A stretch of DNA of 64,000 bases from an uncultured Clostridium sp. GTDB taxonomy: Bacteria > Bacillota > Clostridia > Lachnospirales > Lachnospiraceae. The stretch is from the NCBI GenBank assembly GCA_947253885.1, contig CAMYAO010000004.1, positions 1-64,000 of the forward strand. The letters run 5' to 3'. Below the pieces are notes generated by a model. It did no database searches. It saw only the letters and a list, made by a program, of their open reading frames with translations, and was not told where the DNA came from. The position numbers and the translations under genes were made by a program. This document shows, piece after piece, positions 1 to 8,858 of the stretch. Numbering within the stretch: position 1 is the first letter of the stretch; each line of letters opens with the position of its first letter.

Positions 1-2
1 TT

Positions 3-152
3 GACTCATCGTTCAATTTACCTGGTCCAGGACTTAAAGCTTTATTTTTGGTTGGAAAATTTGATTTAAAAGACAAGCCAGGCTCTGATGTTCTTAAAGT
101 ACCAGGGATTAATAAAACAGGTAATGTTGCTATAGGTTATAAGGAAAACTAG
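3..152 (+). CDS. 3' end of an unrecognised gene (truncated by the window edge)
   Basis: An open frame enters from the left edge and ends at the TAG at 150-152. The 49 visible residues include LPGPGLKALF and KVPGINKTGN and end in VAIGYKEN. I do not recognise the family. There is no membrane segment or cysteine motif in the visible part. Glycine, lysine and proline are frequent, which would suit an extracellular or ligand-binding domain, but that is a guess. It lies at the edge of a mobile-element scar and may be part of it. Confidence 0.4.
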   Translation, partial: DSSFNLPGPGLKALFLVGKFDLKDKPGSDVLKVPGINKTGNVAIGYKEN

Positions 153-198
153 TAATATTTTGCACTCAAGAATCAAGCTATTAAGCCAATTTTAAACT

Positions 199-228
199 TT
201 TTAACGATAGCCTTTCCTATCGTTAAAA
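199..228. other. perfect 12-bp hairpin
   Basis: TTTTAACGATAG (199-210) and CTATCGTTAAAA (217-228) are perfect inverted repeats around a 6-base loop. It lies about 45 bases after the stop at 152, so it may terminate that gene, although no clean U tract follows. It could also be the relic of a mobile-element end. Confidence 0.45.
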
Positions 229-276
229 GGTGCACCCAATATCCATAGTGTACACTCAAAAAAGTGTAGATATACT

Positions 277-453
277 TGGAGTTCTCTCAAGCCATGTGGA
301 GTGCATAGCGTTGATACAAAAGATGTAAACTTAGAAATCCTGCATTTTAAGCAGTTTTATAAGCATTTTGTCTTTGATAAAGATGAAGAAGGATACGTCA
401 AAAAGACTCAAAAAAACTACGTGGATGTAAGAGTAGTTTTGATACTAGTATGA
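277..453 (+). pseudogene. possible decayed coding remnant
   Basis: A frame running from 277 to the TGA at 451-453 reads like protein (HFKQFYKHFVFDKDEEGY, then KKTQKNYVDV). At about 433 the protein-like reading appears to move to another frame (SFDTSMRKHKKN), which suggests a frameshifted fragment. There is no start codon with a ribosome site and no recognisable domain. The family is not identified. Its place beside a broken toxin gene and a recombinase stump makes a degraded accessory gene plausible. Confidence 0.25.
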
Positions 454-497
454 GGAAACACAAAAAAAATAAGATAAAATCATTTTGTACTTTCTAC

Positions 498-526
498 AAG
501 AGTAGCTTAAAATGCTGCTCTTTTTT
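498..526 (+). terminator. Rho-independent terminator
   Basis: AAGAGTAGC (498-506) pairs with GCTGCTCTT (514-522), with one G-U pair and a 7-base loop, followed by a run of T. It separates the upstream remnant from the abiE promoter. Confidence 0.7.
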
Positions 527-586
527 ATTAAAGGGAGTAAAGATTCGTTACATCCTTTTCAAAATATAAATCATTCACAAGCCAGA

Positions 587-615
587 TTTACATATTCGCT
601 TTTATAACATATAAT
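587..615 (+). promoter_or_regulatory. sigma-70/A promoter of the abiE operon
   Basis: TTTACA (587-592), a 17-base spacer and a perfect TATAAT (610-615) precede abiEi. The ribosome site AGAGGAGGG lies about 20 bases further down. The -10 sits inside a palindrome, see the operator entry. Confidence 0.75.
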
Positions 616-624
616 AAAAGCGAA
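595..624. promoter_or_regulatory. probable AbiEi operator palindrome
   Basis: TTCGCTTTTAT (595-605) and ATAAAAGCGAA (614-624) form a perfect 11-bp inverted repeat with an 8-base spacer, covering the -10 hexamer. AbiEi antitoxins of characterised AbiE systems repress their own promoter by binding inverted repeats, so this is the natural operator. The binding itself is inferred. Confidence 0.65.
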
Positions 625-643
625 AACGAGAGGAGGGCGGACT

Positions 644-1231
644 ATGAATACACTTAAAGAATATATACAAGAAAATTTAGTAATAACTAACAAAGAAGCA
701 GAAAAACTTGGATATACTAGGCATAATTTATCAGAATTAACAAAAATCGGAGAATTAGAAAGATTAAGACCAGGACTATATCAATTAAAAGGAAAAGTTA
801 TAGACGATTTTGTTTTAATATCATCAAATAGTAATCGAATAATATTTTCCCATCAAACAGCCCTATACCTCCACGACCTATCAGATAGAACTCCAAATGT
901 ATTTCATATATCTGTACCCCAAGGCTACAATGCAAGCCATATCAAAAAAAGATATGAGGATCTACAAGTTCACTATGTAAAAAAAGATTTATACGAACTT
1001 GGAAAGACAGAAATAAAATCACCACAAGGCAACCTTATTCCGGTTTACGATATAGATCGAACAATTTGCGACATCATAATTGACAGAGAAAAAATAGATA
1101 AACAAAATTTTACAGAATCCATAAAAAGATACTTTAAATCACCAATCAAAAATCTAAGACGACTCATAAAATATAGTAGACAATTTAAAATAGAAGAGGA
1201 AATTAGGAAATATATGGAGGTATTATCGTGA
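644..1231 (+). CDS. abiEi: AbiEi-family antitoxin (type IV toxin-antitoxin system)
   Basis: 195 residues with the AbiEi layout: an N-terminal winged helix (about 1-60; AEKLGYTRHNLSEL, then RPGLYQL) and a C-terminal AbiEi domain (FSHQTALYLHDL, HISVPQGYNA, YDIDRTICDII). In characterised AbiE systems this protein neutralises the AbiEii nucleotidyltransferase toxin without stable binding and represses the operon, giving abortive infection on phage attack. The ATG follows a strong AGAGGAGGG site and a good promoter. The stop overlaps the toxin start by four bases (GTGA), so the two are translationally coupled. The gene is far more AT-rich than the downstream chromosome, in line with horizontal transfer. 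Confidence 0.9.
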   Translation: MNTLKEYIQENLVITNKEAEKLGYTRHNLSELTKIGELERLRPGLYQLKGKVIDDFVLISSNSNRIIFSHQTALYLHDLSDRTPNVFHISVPQGYNASHIKKRYEDLQVHYVKKDLYELGKTEIKSPQGNLIPVYDIDRTICDIIIDREKIDKQNFTESIKRYFKSPIKNLRRLIKYSRQFKIEEEIRKYMEVLS

Positions 1232-2066
1232 TTAATATTGAGAGTATAAAGGGTAAGATAAGAAGTCTAGCAGAGAAGAAAAATTTAAAGTCTCAAGAAG
1301 TTCTACAAATATATTTTTTTGAAAGATTTTTAGAAAGACTGTCTAAATCACAATACAAAAACAATTTTGTAATAAAGGGAGGATTCCTAATATCATCCTT
1401 AATCGGCATTGAAAATAGAACAACCATGGACATGGATACAACCATTAAAGACATAGACCTAAAAGAAGAAAGAATAAAAGAAATCGTAGAAGAAATTATT
1501 AATATCAATGTAGATGATGGAATAAGATTTGAAATAAAAGACATCAGTTATATAAGAGAAGAGGATGAGTACGAGAACTTTAGAATTTCACTAATAGCAA
1601 ATATTGGGAAAACTAAAAATCCAATGAAACTTGACCTTACAACAGGTGATGCAATAACACCAAGGGAAATAGAATATACCTATCCCTGTATCTTTAGCAA
1701 AGAAAATATAAAAATAATGGCACATTAGAAACAATTTTAGCTGAAAAATATGAAACCATAATTAGAAGAAATATAACAACAACACGAATGAGAGACTTTT
1801 ACGACATATACACCCTCTATAAACTTAAAAAAGATGAGATAGATTATAAAATATTAAAAGAAGCAATAGAAAGAACTTCCGACAAAAGAGGAAGTCAGGA
1901 GGAAATGCAAGACTATGAGGAAATAATCGAGGACATAAAAGATGATTCATACCTAAGATCCTTGTGGGAAGTATACCTCAATGAAAATAAGTACATTGGA
2001 AATTTGAAGTTTGATAAGGTTGTTGATGTAGTTACAATTTTATCAAATAGAATTAATGAGATGTAA
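1228..2066 (+). pseudogene. abiEii: AbiEii nucleotidyltransferase toxin, frameshifted
   Basis: The first frame (1228-1728, GTG start, GGAGG site) carries the nucleotidyltransferase core: KGGFLISSLIG followed by RTTMDMDTT with the acidic pair expected for metal binding. It hits a stop at 1726-1728. The other conserved half (TLETILAEKYETIIRRNI, then TRMRDFYDIYTL) continues without a break in a different frame from 1722 to 2066. A small deletion, probably 4 bases around 1721 (family members often read IMAYTLETI here), explains the break. A truncated toxin of 166 residues is probably inactive, which would leave the antitoxin as an orphan. Confidence 0.85.
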
Positions 2067-2116
2067 TTTAACAGATACTGTCTGGAAAATTATAGACAAG
2101 AAAATATTAAGTGATT

Positions 2117-2147
2117 AGAGAAGTGGAATTATTCTGCTTCTTTTTTG
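2117..2147 (+). terminator. Rho-independent terminator of the abiE operon
   Basis: AGAAGTGGAA (2119-2128) pairs with TTCTGCTTCT (2132-2141), allowing G-U pairs and a 3-base loop, followed by a T tract. It lies about 50 bases after the toxin remnant. Confidence 0.7.
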
Positions 2148-2197
2148 TTTCAAAATATGCTATAGAATATGATCTTTCGTGTTTTCATAAATTGAAT

Positions 2198-2230
2198 ATG
2201 GGCAGAATCCGGAAAATCGGCTCTGCCCAT
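2198..2230. other. stable hairpin, ATGGGCAGA arms
   Basis: ATGGGCAGA (2198-2206) and TCTGCCCAT (2222-2230) are perfect inverted repeats, and an inner CCG/CGG pair strengthens the stem. It is GC-rich within AT-rich DNA and sits just before the recombinase remnant. No U tract follows, so it is not a classic terminator. Confidence 0.5.
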
Positions 2231-2283
2231 TTGTAACTATTCACAAATCTTATATCAGTTTTAAACGTTTACACAAAACTTGA

Positions 2284-2673
2284 AACGGTCTCCTCGATGA
2301 AAAGAAAACCCTAGAGCTAACAATAAAAGATGAAAATTCTATTAAAGAAAGACTAAAGCAATTTAAAAAGATCTTAGAGAATAGAGAAATTATAGAGGAA
2401 TTTAACAGAACAGTATTTGAAAGCGTAGTTGATAAAGTCGTGGTGGGCAGAATTGATAAAGACGGAACAGTTCATCCATATGACCTGACATTCTACTTCA
2501 AAACAGGAGTTAAAGATAGTCAAAATTCTAATAATTTCAAAGATAAAAGAAAAAATGCTAAAGATAATGATTTTAATAAATTGTGCTCCTACAAGAATGA
2601 CGAGGATAAAAAATTATGTTCCCAAGCAAAGGACAACACTTGGCGAATGCATATAATCGCAAAACAGGCATAG
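2284..2673 (+). pseudogene. C-terminal remnant of a large serine recombinase
   Basis: A frame without stops from 2284 to 2673 encodes coiled-coil-like sequence (LELTIKDENSIKERLKQF) and then EFNRTVFESVVDKVVVG, a segment typical of the C-terminal region of large serine recombinases in clostridial transposons and conjugative elements. The tail PYDLTFYFKTGVK fits the same region. The N-terminal catalytic resolvase domain and the zinc-ribbon domain are absent, so only the last 130 residues survive. It marks the right edge of a decayed mobile element. Confidence 0.75.
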
Positions 2674-3356
2674 CGGCTTTGCTGATTGGAATATTTTAGG
2701 GCTTGAATAGTTATGTGACAGATTCGTGAAAATGATGTATACAATATTTAGACAATTTATTTCAGAAGTGTAGGAAAACCATTATAATATATGGTGAATC
2801 TCAATAAATGAGCAAATTTCACAAAATTTTGTGCTCAATTCTGTGCTATTTGCTCAGTGAAATAGTGAAAATATCTTCAAAAAGTGACAAAAAATTAACA
2901 AAGAATTGGTAAATAATAATAAAAAAGATTACAAAATAGTAAGTAACTGCTAAAAAAGAAATTAGATTACGCTTATGAAATCCTTGCATTGCATACAAGA
3001 TTGTGATAAAGTATACACAACAGAAATAACAAAAAAGCGTATTAAAATCCCATATAAATTTGTGTATTATTATAAATACATAAATTTATCTGTTTTCTAG
3101 GATATAGCGGTTTGATTATTTTATTTTGGAAATATAATTCAGCGTTAAAAAATATACAAAGTTAGATATAATTTACCGATGTTAAAATAATAACAAAAAT
3201 ATCATACAAATTGTTTTTGGATTTAATACAATTCGAGTATGGATATTTGCAAAATTGTATTTATAGTGATACGATTAAAGCAATCTAGGATATTTTTTCA
3301 CAATTTCGGTCACTAGAGGAGTAGTATATATTATATATTTTCAAAAGGAGAAAAAA
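2674..3356. other. AT-rich non-coding region upstream of the thiolase gene
   Basis: About 680 bases with no convincing gene on either strand. It contains a nested inverted repeat at 2810-2855. The segment before 3357 is very AT-rich (TATATATTATATAT-like around 3325-3340) and must hold the promoter of the strongly translated thiolase gene. A TTCACA at 3297-3302 with TAGTAT at 3322-3327 has a poor 19-base spacing, so I do not assign a promoter firmly. Confidence 0.5.
2810..2855. repeat. nested inverted repeat
   Basis: GAGCAAAT (2810-2817) is the reverse complement of ATTTGCTC (2848-2855), and the 14-bp palindrome CACAAAATTTTGTG (2820-2833) lies inside it. It could be a protein-binding site, a cruciform or the end of a mobile element. 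No U tract follows. Confidence 0.45.
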
Positions 3357-4544
3357 ATGGCTAAAAAAGTAGTATTAGCAGGCGCTTGCCGTACTGCAAT
3401 CGGAAAAATGGGTGGACAGCTTTCAAACACACCGGCTGTAGAGCTTGGTTCAATTGTTATTAAGGAAGCTGTAAAAAGAGCAGGTATCACTCCTGATCAG
3501 GTAGATGAAGTAATGATGGGTTGTGTTATCCAGGCATCTCTTGGACAGAACGTTGCTCGTCAGGCTTCTATTAAAGCAGGTATTCCACAGGAGACACCGG
3601 CATTTACCTTAAACGTTGTTTGCGGTTCCGGTTTAAAATGTGTGAACGAAGCAGCAAATATGATTATGGCAGGACAGGCTGATATTGTAGTAGCCGGTGG
3701 TATGGAAAACATGTCTTTGGCTCCATATACACTTACAAAAGCTCGTTTCGGTTACAGAATGAACAATGGTAAATTGATCGATTGTATGGTAAATGATGCT
3801 TTATGGGATGCATTCAATCAATATCACATGATGATTACAGCAGAAAATATTTGTGATCAGTGGAAATTAACACGAGAAGAATTGGATGAGTTTGCAGCAA
3901 GCTCACAGCAGAAAGCGGCAGCAGCTCAGGAATCCGGTGCATTTGATGATGAAATCGTTCCTGTACCGGTAAAAGTAAAGAAAGACACTGTAATGTTCGC
4001 AAAGGATGAAGGTCCTCGTGCCGGTACAACAGCTGAGTCTTTATCAGGCTTAAAATGCTGCTCAGGTAAAGAAGGTGGTTTAGTAACAGCCGGTAATGCT
4101 TCCGGAATCAATGACGGTGCAGCAGCAGTTGTTGTAATGAGCGAAGAAAAAGCAAAAGAACTTGGTGTAACTCCTATGGCTACTTTTGTAGCAGGTGCTC
4201 TTGCAGGATGCGATCCTAAGATCATGGGTATCGGACCTGTTCCGGCTACTAAGAAGGCATTAAAGATTGCCGGACTTAAAGTAGAAGATATGGATGTTAT
4301 TGAAGCAAACGAAGCTTTTGCTGCTCAGTCTGTTGCAGTTGGAAAAGAATTAGGATTTGATCTGTCAAAACTTAACGTAAACGGTGGAGCAATCGCTCTG
4401 GGTCATCCAGTAGGTGCTTCAGGTTGCCGTATTCTTGTTACTTTATTGCATGCAATGGCTAAGAGACCGGATGCAAAATATGGTTTAGCTACATTGTGTA
4501 TCGGTGGTGGTATGGGTTGTGCTACTATCGTTGAAAAAGCATAA
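3357..4544 (+). CDS. thlA: acetyl-CoA C-acetyltransferase (thiolase)
   Basis: 395 residues, the usual length of a biosynthetic thiolase. It condenses two acetyl-CoA to acetoacetyl-CoA, the first step towards butyrate. The nucleophilic Cys is at 89 ([11 protein letters not shown]), the catalytic His at 350 ([10 protein letters not shown]) and the second Cys at 381 (LCIGGGMG), with NEAFAAQ before them. The ATG follows AAGGAG. Codon choice is strongly optimised (GGT, GCT, CGT), unlike most neighbours, which points to high expression. The next gene, hbd, catalyses the next step, but a hairpin lies between them. Confidence 0.95.
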   Translation: MAKKVVLAGACRTAIGKMGGQLSNTPAVELGSIVIKEAVKRAGITPDQVDEVMMGCVIQASLGQNVARQASIKAGIPQETPAFTLNVVCGSGLKCVNEAANMIMAGQADIVVAGGMENMSLAPYTLTKARFGYRMNNGKLIDCMVNDALWDAFNQYHMMITAENICDQWKLTREELDEFAASSQQKAAAAQESGAFDDEIVPVPVKVKKDTVMFAKDEGPRAGTTAESLSGLKCCSGKEGGLVTAGNASGINDGAAAVVVMSEEKAKELGVTPMATFVAGALAGCDPKIMGIGPVPATKKALKIAGLKVEDMDVIEANEAFAAQSVAVGKELGFDLSKLNVNGGAIALGHPVGASGCRILVTLLHAMAKRPDAKYGLATLCIGGGMGCATIVEKA

Positions 4545-4569
4545 TTAAGAAAAAGTTTGATGATATTTT

Positions 4570-4597
4570 AGAGAGAAGCCTATTTCGACTTCTCTCT
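4570..4597 (+). terminator. hairpin between thlA and hbd, possible terminator or mRNA processing stem
   Basis: AGAGAGAAG (4570-4578) and CTTCTCTCT (4589-4597) form a perfect 9-bp stem with a 10-base loop. The following sequence is only moderately T-rich, so it may give partial termination and lower hbd relative to thlA, or protect the thlA mRNA end. Confidence 0.55.
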
Positions 4598-4655
4598 ATC
4601 TTAATATTATATTAAAACGTGTAAAAATATTTTCAAAGTTCAAGGAGGATGAATC

Positions 4656-5495
4656 ATGAAAGTAGCTATTATTGGCGCAGGAACTATGGGAAGCGGTATT
4701 GCACAGGTATTTGCTCAGACTGAGGGATATGAAGTATACTTATGTGATATTAAACAGGAATTTGCAGACGGCGGAAAAGCTAAGATTAAGAAAAATCTTG
4801 ATAAAGCAGTTTCTAAAGGTAAAATGGAAGCTGATAAAGCAGAAGCTATCTTAGCAAAAATCAAGACCGGTTTAAAAGATATTGCTACTGATGCAGATTT
4901 AGTAGTAGAAGCAGCATTAGAAGTTATGGATGTAAAAAAACAAACATTCAAAGAGCTTCAGGATATTGTTCCGGCTTCTTGTGTTTTTGCAACTAATACT
5001 TCTTCTTTATCTATTACAGAGATTTCTAACGGATTAGATCGTCCTGTAATTGGTATGCACTTCTTCAACCCTGCTCCGGTTATGAAATTATTAGAAGTAA
5101 TTCGTGGAGAAACAACTACAGATGAAATGTTCAACTTTGTTAAGAAAGTTGGAGAAGAAATCGGAAAAACTGTAGTAGAAGTAAACGAAGCTGCAGGATT
5201 CGTTGTAAACCGTATCTTGATCCCAATGATCAATGAAGCTGTTTGTGTATTAGAGGCAGGCGTAGCTACTGCAGCTGATATTGATGCAGCTATGAAACTT
5301 GGTGCTAACCACCCAATGGGACCTTTAGCATTAGGTGATTACATCGGATTAGATATTTGCTTGGCTATCATGGAAGTAATCTTCAATGAGACCGGTGATC
5401 CAAAATATCGTCCGGCTCCATTGTTAAGAAAAATGGTTCGTGCAAACAAATTAGGTTGCAAATCAGGAATCGGTTTCTTTGACTACAGCAAATAA
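4656..5495 (+). CDS. hbd: 3-hydroxybutyryl-CoA dehydrogenase
   Basis: 279 residues, close to the usual 282. It reduces acetoacetyl-CoA to 3-hydroxybutyryl-CoA with NAD(P)H. The Rossmann motif GAGTMGSG lies at 7-14. [12 protein letters not shown] and [15 protein letters not shown] carry the catalytic Ser/His region, and [10 protein letters not shown] and [16 protein letters not shown] belong to the C-terminal helical domain. The ATG follows AAGGAGG. Codon use is optimised as in thlA. Crotonase, butyryl-CoA dehydrogenase and etfAB are not beside it, so the pathway must be completed elsewhere. Confidence 0.95.
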   Translation: MKVAIIGAGTMGSGIAQVFAQTEGYEVYLCDIKQEFADGGKAKIKKNLDKAVSKGKMEADKAEAILAKIKTGLKDIATDADLVVEAALEVMDVKKQTFKELQDIVPASCVFATNTSSLSITEISNGLDRPVIGMHFFNPAPVMKLLEVIRGETTTDEMFNFVKKVGEEIGKTVVEVNEAAGFVVNRILIPMINEAVCVLEAGVATAADIDAAMKLGANHPMGPLALGDYIGLDICLAIMEVIFNETGDPKYRPAPLLRKMVRANKLGCKSGIGFFDYSK

Positions 5496-5504
5496 GATAA
5501 ATGA

Positions 5505-5541
5505 GAAAAAAGCTCATGGGAATTTCCCATGGGCTTTTTTT
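5505..5541 (+). terminator. Rho-independent terminator after hbd
   Basis: GCTCATGGG (5512-5520) pairs with CCCATGGGC (5526-5534) with one G-U pair. The stem is flanked by an A tract before and seven T after, so it may also work for the minus strand. Confidence 0.85.
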
Positions 5542-5627
5542 GCTCTTTATCAAGCTTTTAGATATTTGTTGTTTTGTAACAAAATCTTAAGCAAAGTTTA
5601 AAACACTCGTTTAGAAAAAAGTATATA

Positions 5628-6134
5628 CTATATTTTGTCAGCTGTTAAATAGAGGTGTCTGCGTTCAAAATCAATTCGTCCTTCGGGAAAGAGATTCATG
5701 GAGATCATTTTTTGTAGATCCTTTATCACAAAATCTGTTTCTAAATTTCCTTTCTGAGCCAGATAGGAGATGGAAACCTCTACAGCGTTCTCGCCGATCC
5801 ATAAGAGATATTTATAGAATCTGGCGGTAAATTTTAATTGTTTATATCCGAGAACAGCAAGAATCAGGGATGCAAGAGAGGCTATAATGAATATAGAAAA
5901 AGGAATGCCATGATAAATCTGTACACGACCTGACAATAAAAGGAAAAGCAGGAAGGTAACGAACATGACGAAAAAAGTAGTGCCGACTGCAATTTCAAGG
6001 ATTACACTGTGAAGAGTGAGCGTGCCGATCGGGAAATTACGCGGACGCATTGTAATAGGGGATAATGATTCTTCCTCATTTTGATTTGAAGTTATTTTCC
6101 GTTTGAATAAAATGGATAAGTTATATTTTTTCAT
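5628..6134 (-). CDS. small membrane protein with an XpaC-like C-terminal region
   Basis: 168 residues. A basic N-terminal tail of about 45 residues is followed by two membrane helices (around 50-72 and 80-97), then a cytosolic segment. That segment reads ARFYKYLLWIGENAVEVSIS, later FVIKDLQKMISMNLFPEGRID. This looks like the helix-turn-helix-like region of XpaC-type (5-bromo-4-chloroindolyl phosphate hydrolysis) proteins, which are linked to tellurite or phage-shock style loci. The similarity is judged by eye only. It is divergent from the DUF815 gene, with about 90 bases between them. Function unknown. Confidence 0.65.
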   Translation of the reverse strand: MKKYNLSILFKRKITSNQNEEESLSPITMRPRNFPIGTLTLHSVILEIAVGTTFFVMFVTFLLFLLLSGRVQIYHGIPFSIFIIASLASLILAVLGYKQLKFTARFYKYLLWIGENAVEVSISYLAQKGNLETDFVIKDLQKMISMNLFPEGRIDFERRHLYLTADKI

Positions 6135-6225
6135 TGTATCGAACCTGTTTTGAAATTCGTGATATAGTTATAGGTGCTAGCATTATAAGTGATTTAGAAA
6201 TAAAAAACAAGAAATGAGGGAAGTT

Positions 6226-7535
6226 ATGTATCAGGAAATTGCAAAGCTGATTATGTATGGAGATATAGAAACCTCTTCTATTTTAGTACAAATGGGAGAA
6301 CTGTTTCGAAAATTTGATGAGGGGAAAAGTGAAAGATCCGAACTTATCAGAATGGCATATACACAGATTAAGCGGATATTGACATTGGGAACAGAGTTTG
6401 GCTTTGATCATAATCTATGGCATAACTATCTGACGTATTTTTTGATTACAAATGAGAATCCGTTTTCCCTGACAAGTGAAAAAGTCGGAGTGAATGACGG
6501 ATCGGTAAATGAATTTGCCAAAAATGATTTTCAGATTATGTATCAACTGTTTCATTATGATTTTTCGACTTTGGAACAGCAATTGCAGATTGATTGTTTT
6601 TCTAAGATATCGGATTATAGATCAATCGAAAAAAAAGAGTTGATGTACAATAAAAATGTAAGTGAGAAAGTAAAGGGGTTGAGTCGGAAACTGGAAGAAG
6701 CAGAGTCTGCAGAAGAGTTTTTTGTTATTATTACGGAGTTTTACCGTCAGTATGGGGTCGGAATGTTCGGATTAAATAAGGCATTTCGCATTAAACGGGA
6801 TGTGTCTGATTACGGAGTAACTTTCTTGCCGATCAACAATATGGATCAGGTGGTTTTAACAGATCTGATTGGATATGAGATTCAGAAGAAAAAATTGGTG
6901 GATAACACATTGGCTTTTGTACAAGGGAAAAAGGCCAATAATGTGTTGTTGTTCGGAGACAGCGGAACCGGAAAGTCAACCAGTATCAAAGCAATTGTAA
7001 ATGAGTTTTATGAACAAGGTTTGAGAATGATTGAAATTTATAAGCATCAGTTTCAGGATTTGTCCAATGTGATTGCGGCAATTAAAAATCGAAATTATAA
7101 ATTTATTATCTATATGGATGATTTGTCCTTTGAGGAGTTTGAGATTGAATACAAGTTCTTAAAAGCGGTAATTGAAGGCGGAGTGGAGACACGACCTGAC
7201 AATATTCTTATTTATGCAACTTCCAACAGACGTCACCTGATAAAAGAAATATGGAATGACAGGAATGACGTTGAGGCGGTTCAGGGAATGCATCGCTCTG
7301 ATACAATGCAGGAGAAGTTATCTCTTGTAAATCGATTCGGTGTACAGATTAATTATTCAAAGCCTTCTCAGAACGAATATTTTGAAATTGTAATAGAACT
7401 GGCAAAAAAGCGGGATTACAATATAGTGAAGAGGAACTGAAGCGAGAGGCAAATAAGTGGGAACTTTCTCATGGGGGTATTTCGGGAAGAACTGCACAAC
7501 AATTTGTGTATTATTTACAAGGGGGATTCGTATAG
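6226..7535 (+). pseudogene. DUF815-family P-loop ATPase, broken by a 1-base frameshift
   Basis: An AAA-like ATPase of the DUF815 family, cellular role unknown. Walker A is GDSGTGKST (about 244-252) and Walker B is FIIYMDDLSF (about 293-302). The frame stops at 7440. Adding one A to the six-A run at 7404-7409 turns the ending into LAKKAGLQYSEEEL and then EANKWELSHGGISGRTAQQF, the family's normal C-terminus, ending at 7533-7535. The repaired protein would have about 436 residues. Start at 6226 is preferred because GAGGGA lies 7 bases before it; an ATG at 6214 overlaps that site. It could be a true mutation, a sequencing slip or slippage decoding. Confidence 0.85.
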
Positions 7536-7586
7536 AAAAATATAAATGATATAATAAAAAGCACAGAACATAAACAGGAGTGAAAA

Positions 7587-8852
7587 ATGGAATCAAAAAC
7601 AATTTATATTAAGTCGAATGAGAGAAAGAGTAGAAATTGGAAAGGGAAATGGGATAATAATTTTAAGATTATTATCGCCGTAGTGATTGCTGTAGTAGCA
7701 GCACTGATTGTATTGGGAACAGTTCATTATGCCAATAAGAAGGTTACACTTAAATTAAATGGTGAGTCAAAGGTGACATTGGAACCGAACAGCTCCTATA
7801 ATGATAAAGGAGCAGTTGCTTTAGTCGGATCTAAAGATATCAGCGGATCTATTAAAACCGATAATCCGGTCAATACAAAAAAATCGGGAACCTATAAAGT
7901 AGTGTATTCGGTAAAACGTCTTTGGAAGACTACGAGTATATCCCGAACTGTTTTTGTAAAAGATGAGTCTGCACCTTCTGTGAAGTTAAATGGTGCTTCT
8001 GTAATTAAAATGAATCAGGGTGACGAGTTCAAGGATCCCGGAGTAACCGCTACTGACAATGAGGATGGAGATATCAGTTCCAAAGTAGTTCGTACGGGAC
8101 GTTTTGACAGATTCCGTCAGGGAACTTATAAGGTTACCTATACTGCAACAGACAAGTCAGGGAACAAGACATCTGTCAGCAGAAAGATTATTGTAAATTA
8201 TATTAATCGCAAAGGAAAAAGTGTTATTTACCTGACTTTTGATGACGGTCCAAGTAAGAACAATACACCGAAAATTTTAGATACTTTGAAAAAGTATAAA
8301 GTTAAAGCAACCTTTTATATAGTAGATTATAAAAAGGATGATATTCCTCTTTTGAAACGTATGTTGAAAGAGGGACACAATATAGGAATTCACGGTTATT
8401 CACATGAGTATCTGTATATTTATCAGGATTTGTCTCATGCATGGAATAATATTGTGAAGTTAAGAGAAAAACTTTATAAAGATACCGGTTATATGTCTTA
8501 TATGACACGTTTCCCGGGGGGAAGTTCCAACACGATCAGTAAGAAAGCCCGAAAAGGGGTTATGACAGCTCTTTGTCAGAAAGTAGAAGATGAAGGAATG
8601 TTTTATATGGATTGGAATGTTACGTCCGGTGATGCAGTTAGCGGTACTGTTACACCAAAAATGTTGTATAATAATGTAAAAGCGCAATTGATTAAGAAAA
8701 AGAACAATGTTATTTTGTTCCATGATTCTGCGCCAAAAGAGTCAACAGCAAAAGCTTTGCCATCTATTATTGAATACGGGAAAAAAGAAGGATATACTTT
8801 CCAGACAATAACCAAGGATACGCCACCTGTTCATCAGGCGGTTGCGAATTAA
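7587..8852 (+). CDS. membrane-anchored polysaccharide (peptidoglycan) deacetylase
   Basis: 421 residues. One N-terminal membrane helix (about 27-46) anchors an extracellular chain. Two Ig-like domains of the DUF5011 type follow (about 53-125 and 131-205; the second has GVTATDNEDGDIS and GTYKVTYTATDKSGN), then a NodB catalytic domain (about 210-415). NodB motifs are present: YLTFDDGP with D219 and D220, HGYSH with metal ligands H269 and H273, RFPGG, and ILFHD. It probably removes acetyl groups from peptidoglycan or a surface polysaccharide. The ATG follows CAGGAG, and a TATAAT at 7550-7555 is the likely -10. Confidence 0.9.
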   Translation: MESKTIYIKSNERKSRNWKGKWDNNFKIIIAVVIAVVAALIVLGTVHYANKKVTLKLNGESKVTLEPNSSYNDKGAVALVGSKDISGSIKTDNPVNTKKSGTYKVVYSVKRLWKTTSISRTVFVKDESAPSVKLNGASVIKMNQGDEFKDPGVTATDNEDGDISSKVVRTGRFDRFRQGTYKVTYTATDKSGNKTSVSRKIIVNYINRKGKSVIYLTFDDGPSKNNTPKILDTLKKYKVKATFYIVDYKKDDIPLLKRMLKEGHNIGIHGYSHEYLYIYQDLSHAWNNIVKLREKLYKDTGYMSYMTRFPGGSSNTISKKARKGVMTALCQKVEDEGMFYMDWNVTSGDAVSGTVTPKMLYNNVKAQLIKKKNNVILFHDSAPKESTAKALPSIIEYGKKEGYTFQTITKDTPPVHQAVAN

Positions 8853-8858
8853 AAAAAA

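Noticed and set aside
6214..6225. Start of the DUF815 ATPase at 6214
   Set aside because: That ATG overlaps the GAGGGA ribosome site, which is well spaced for the ATG at 6226.
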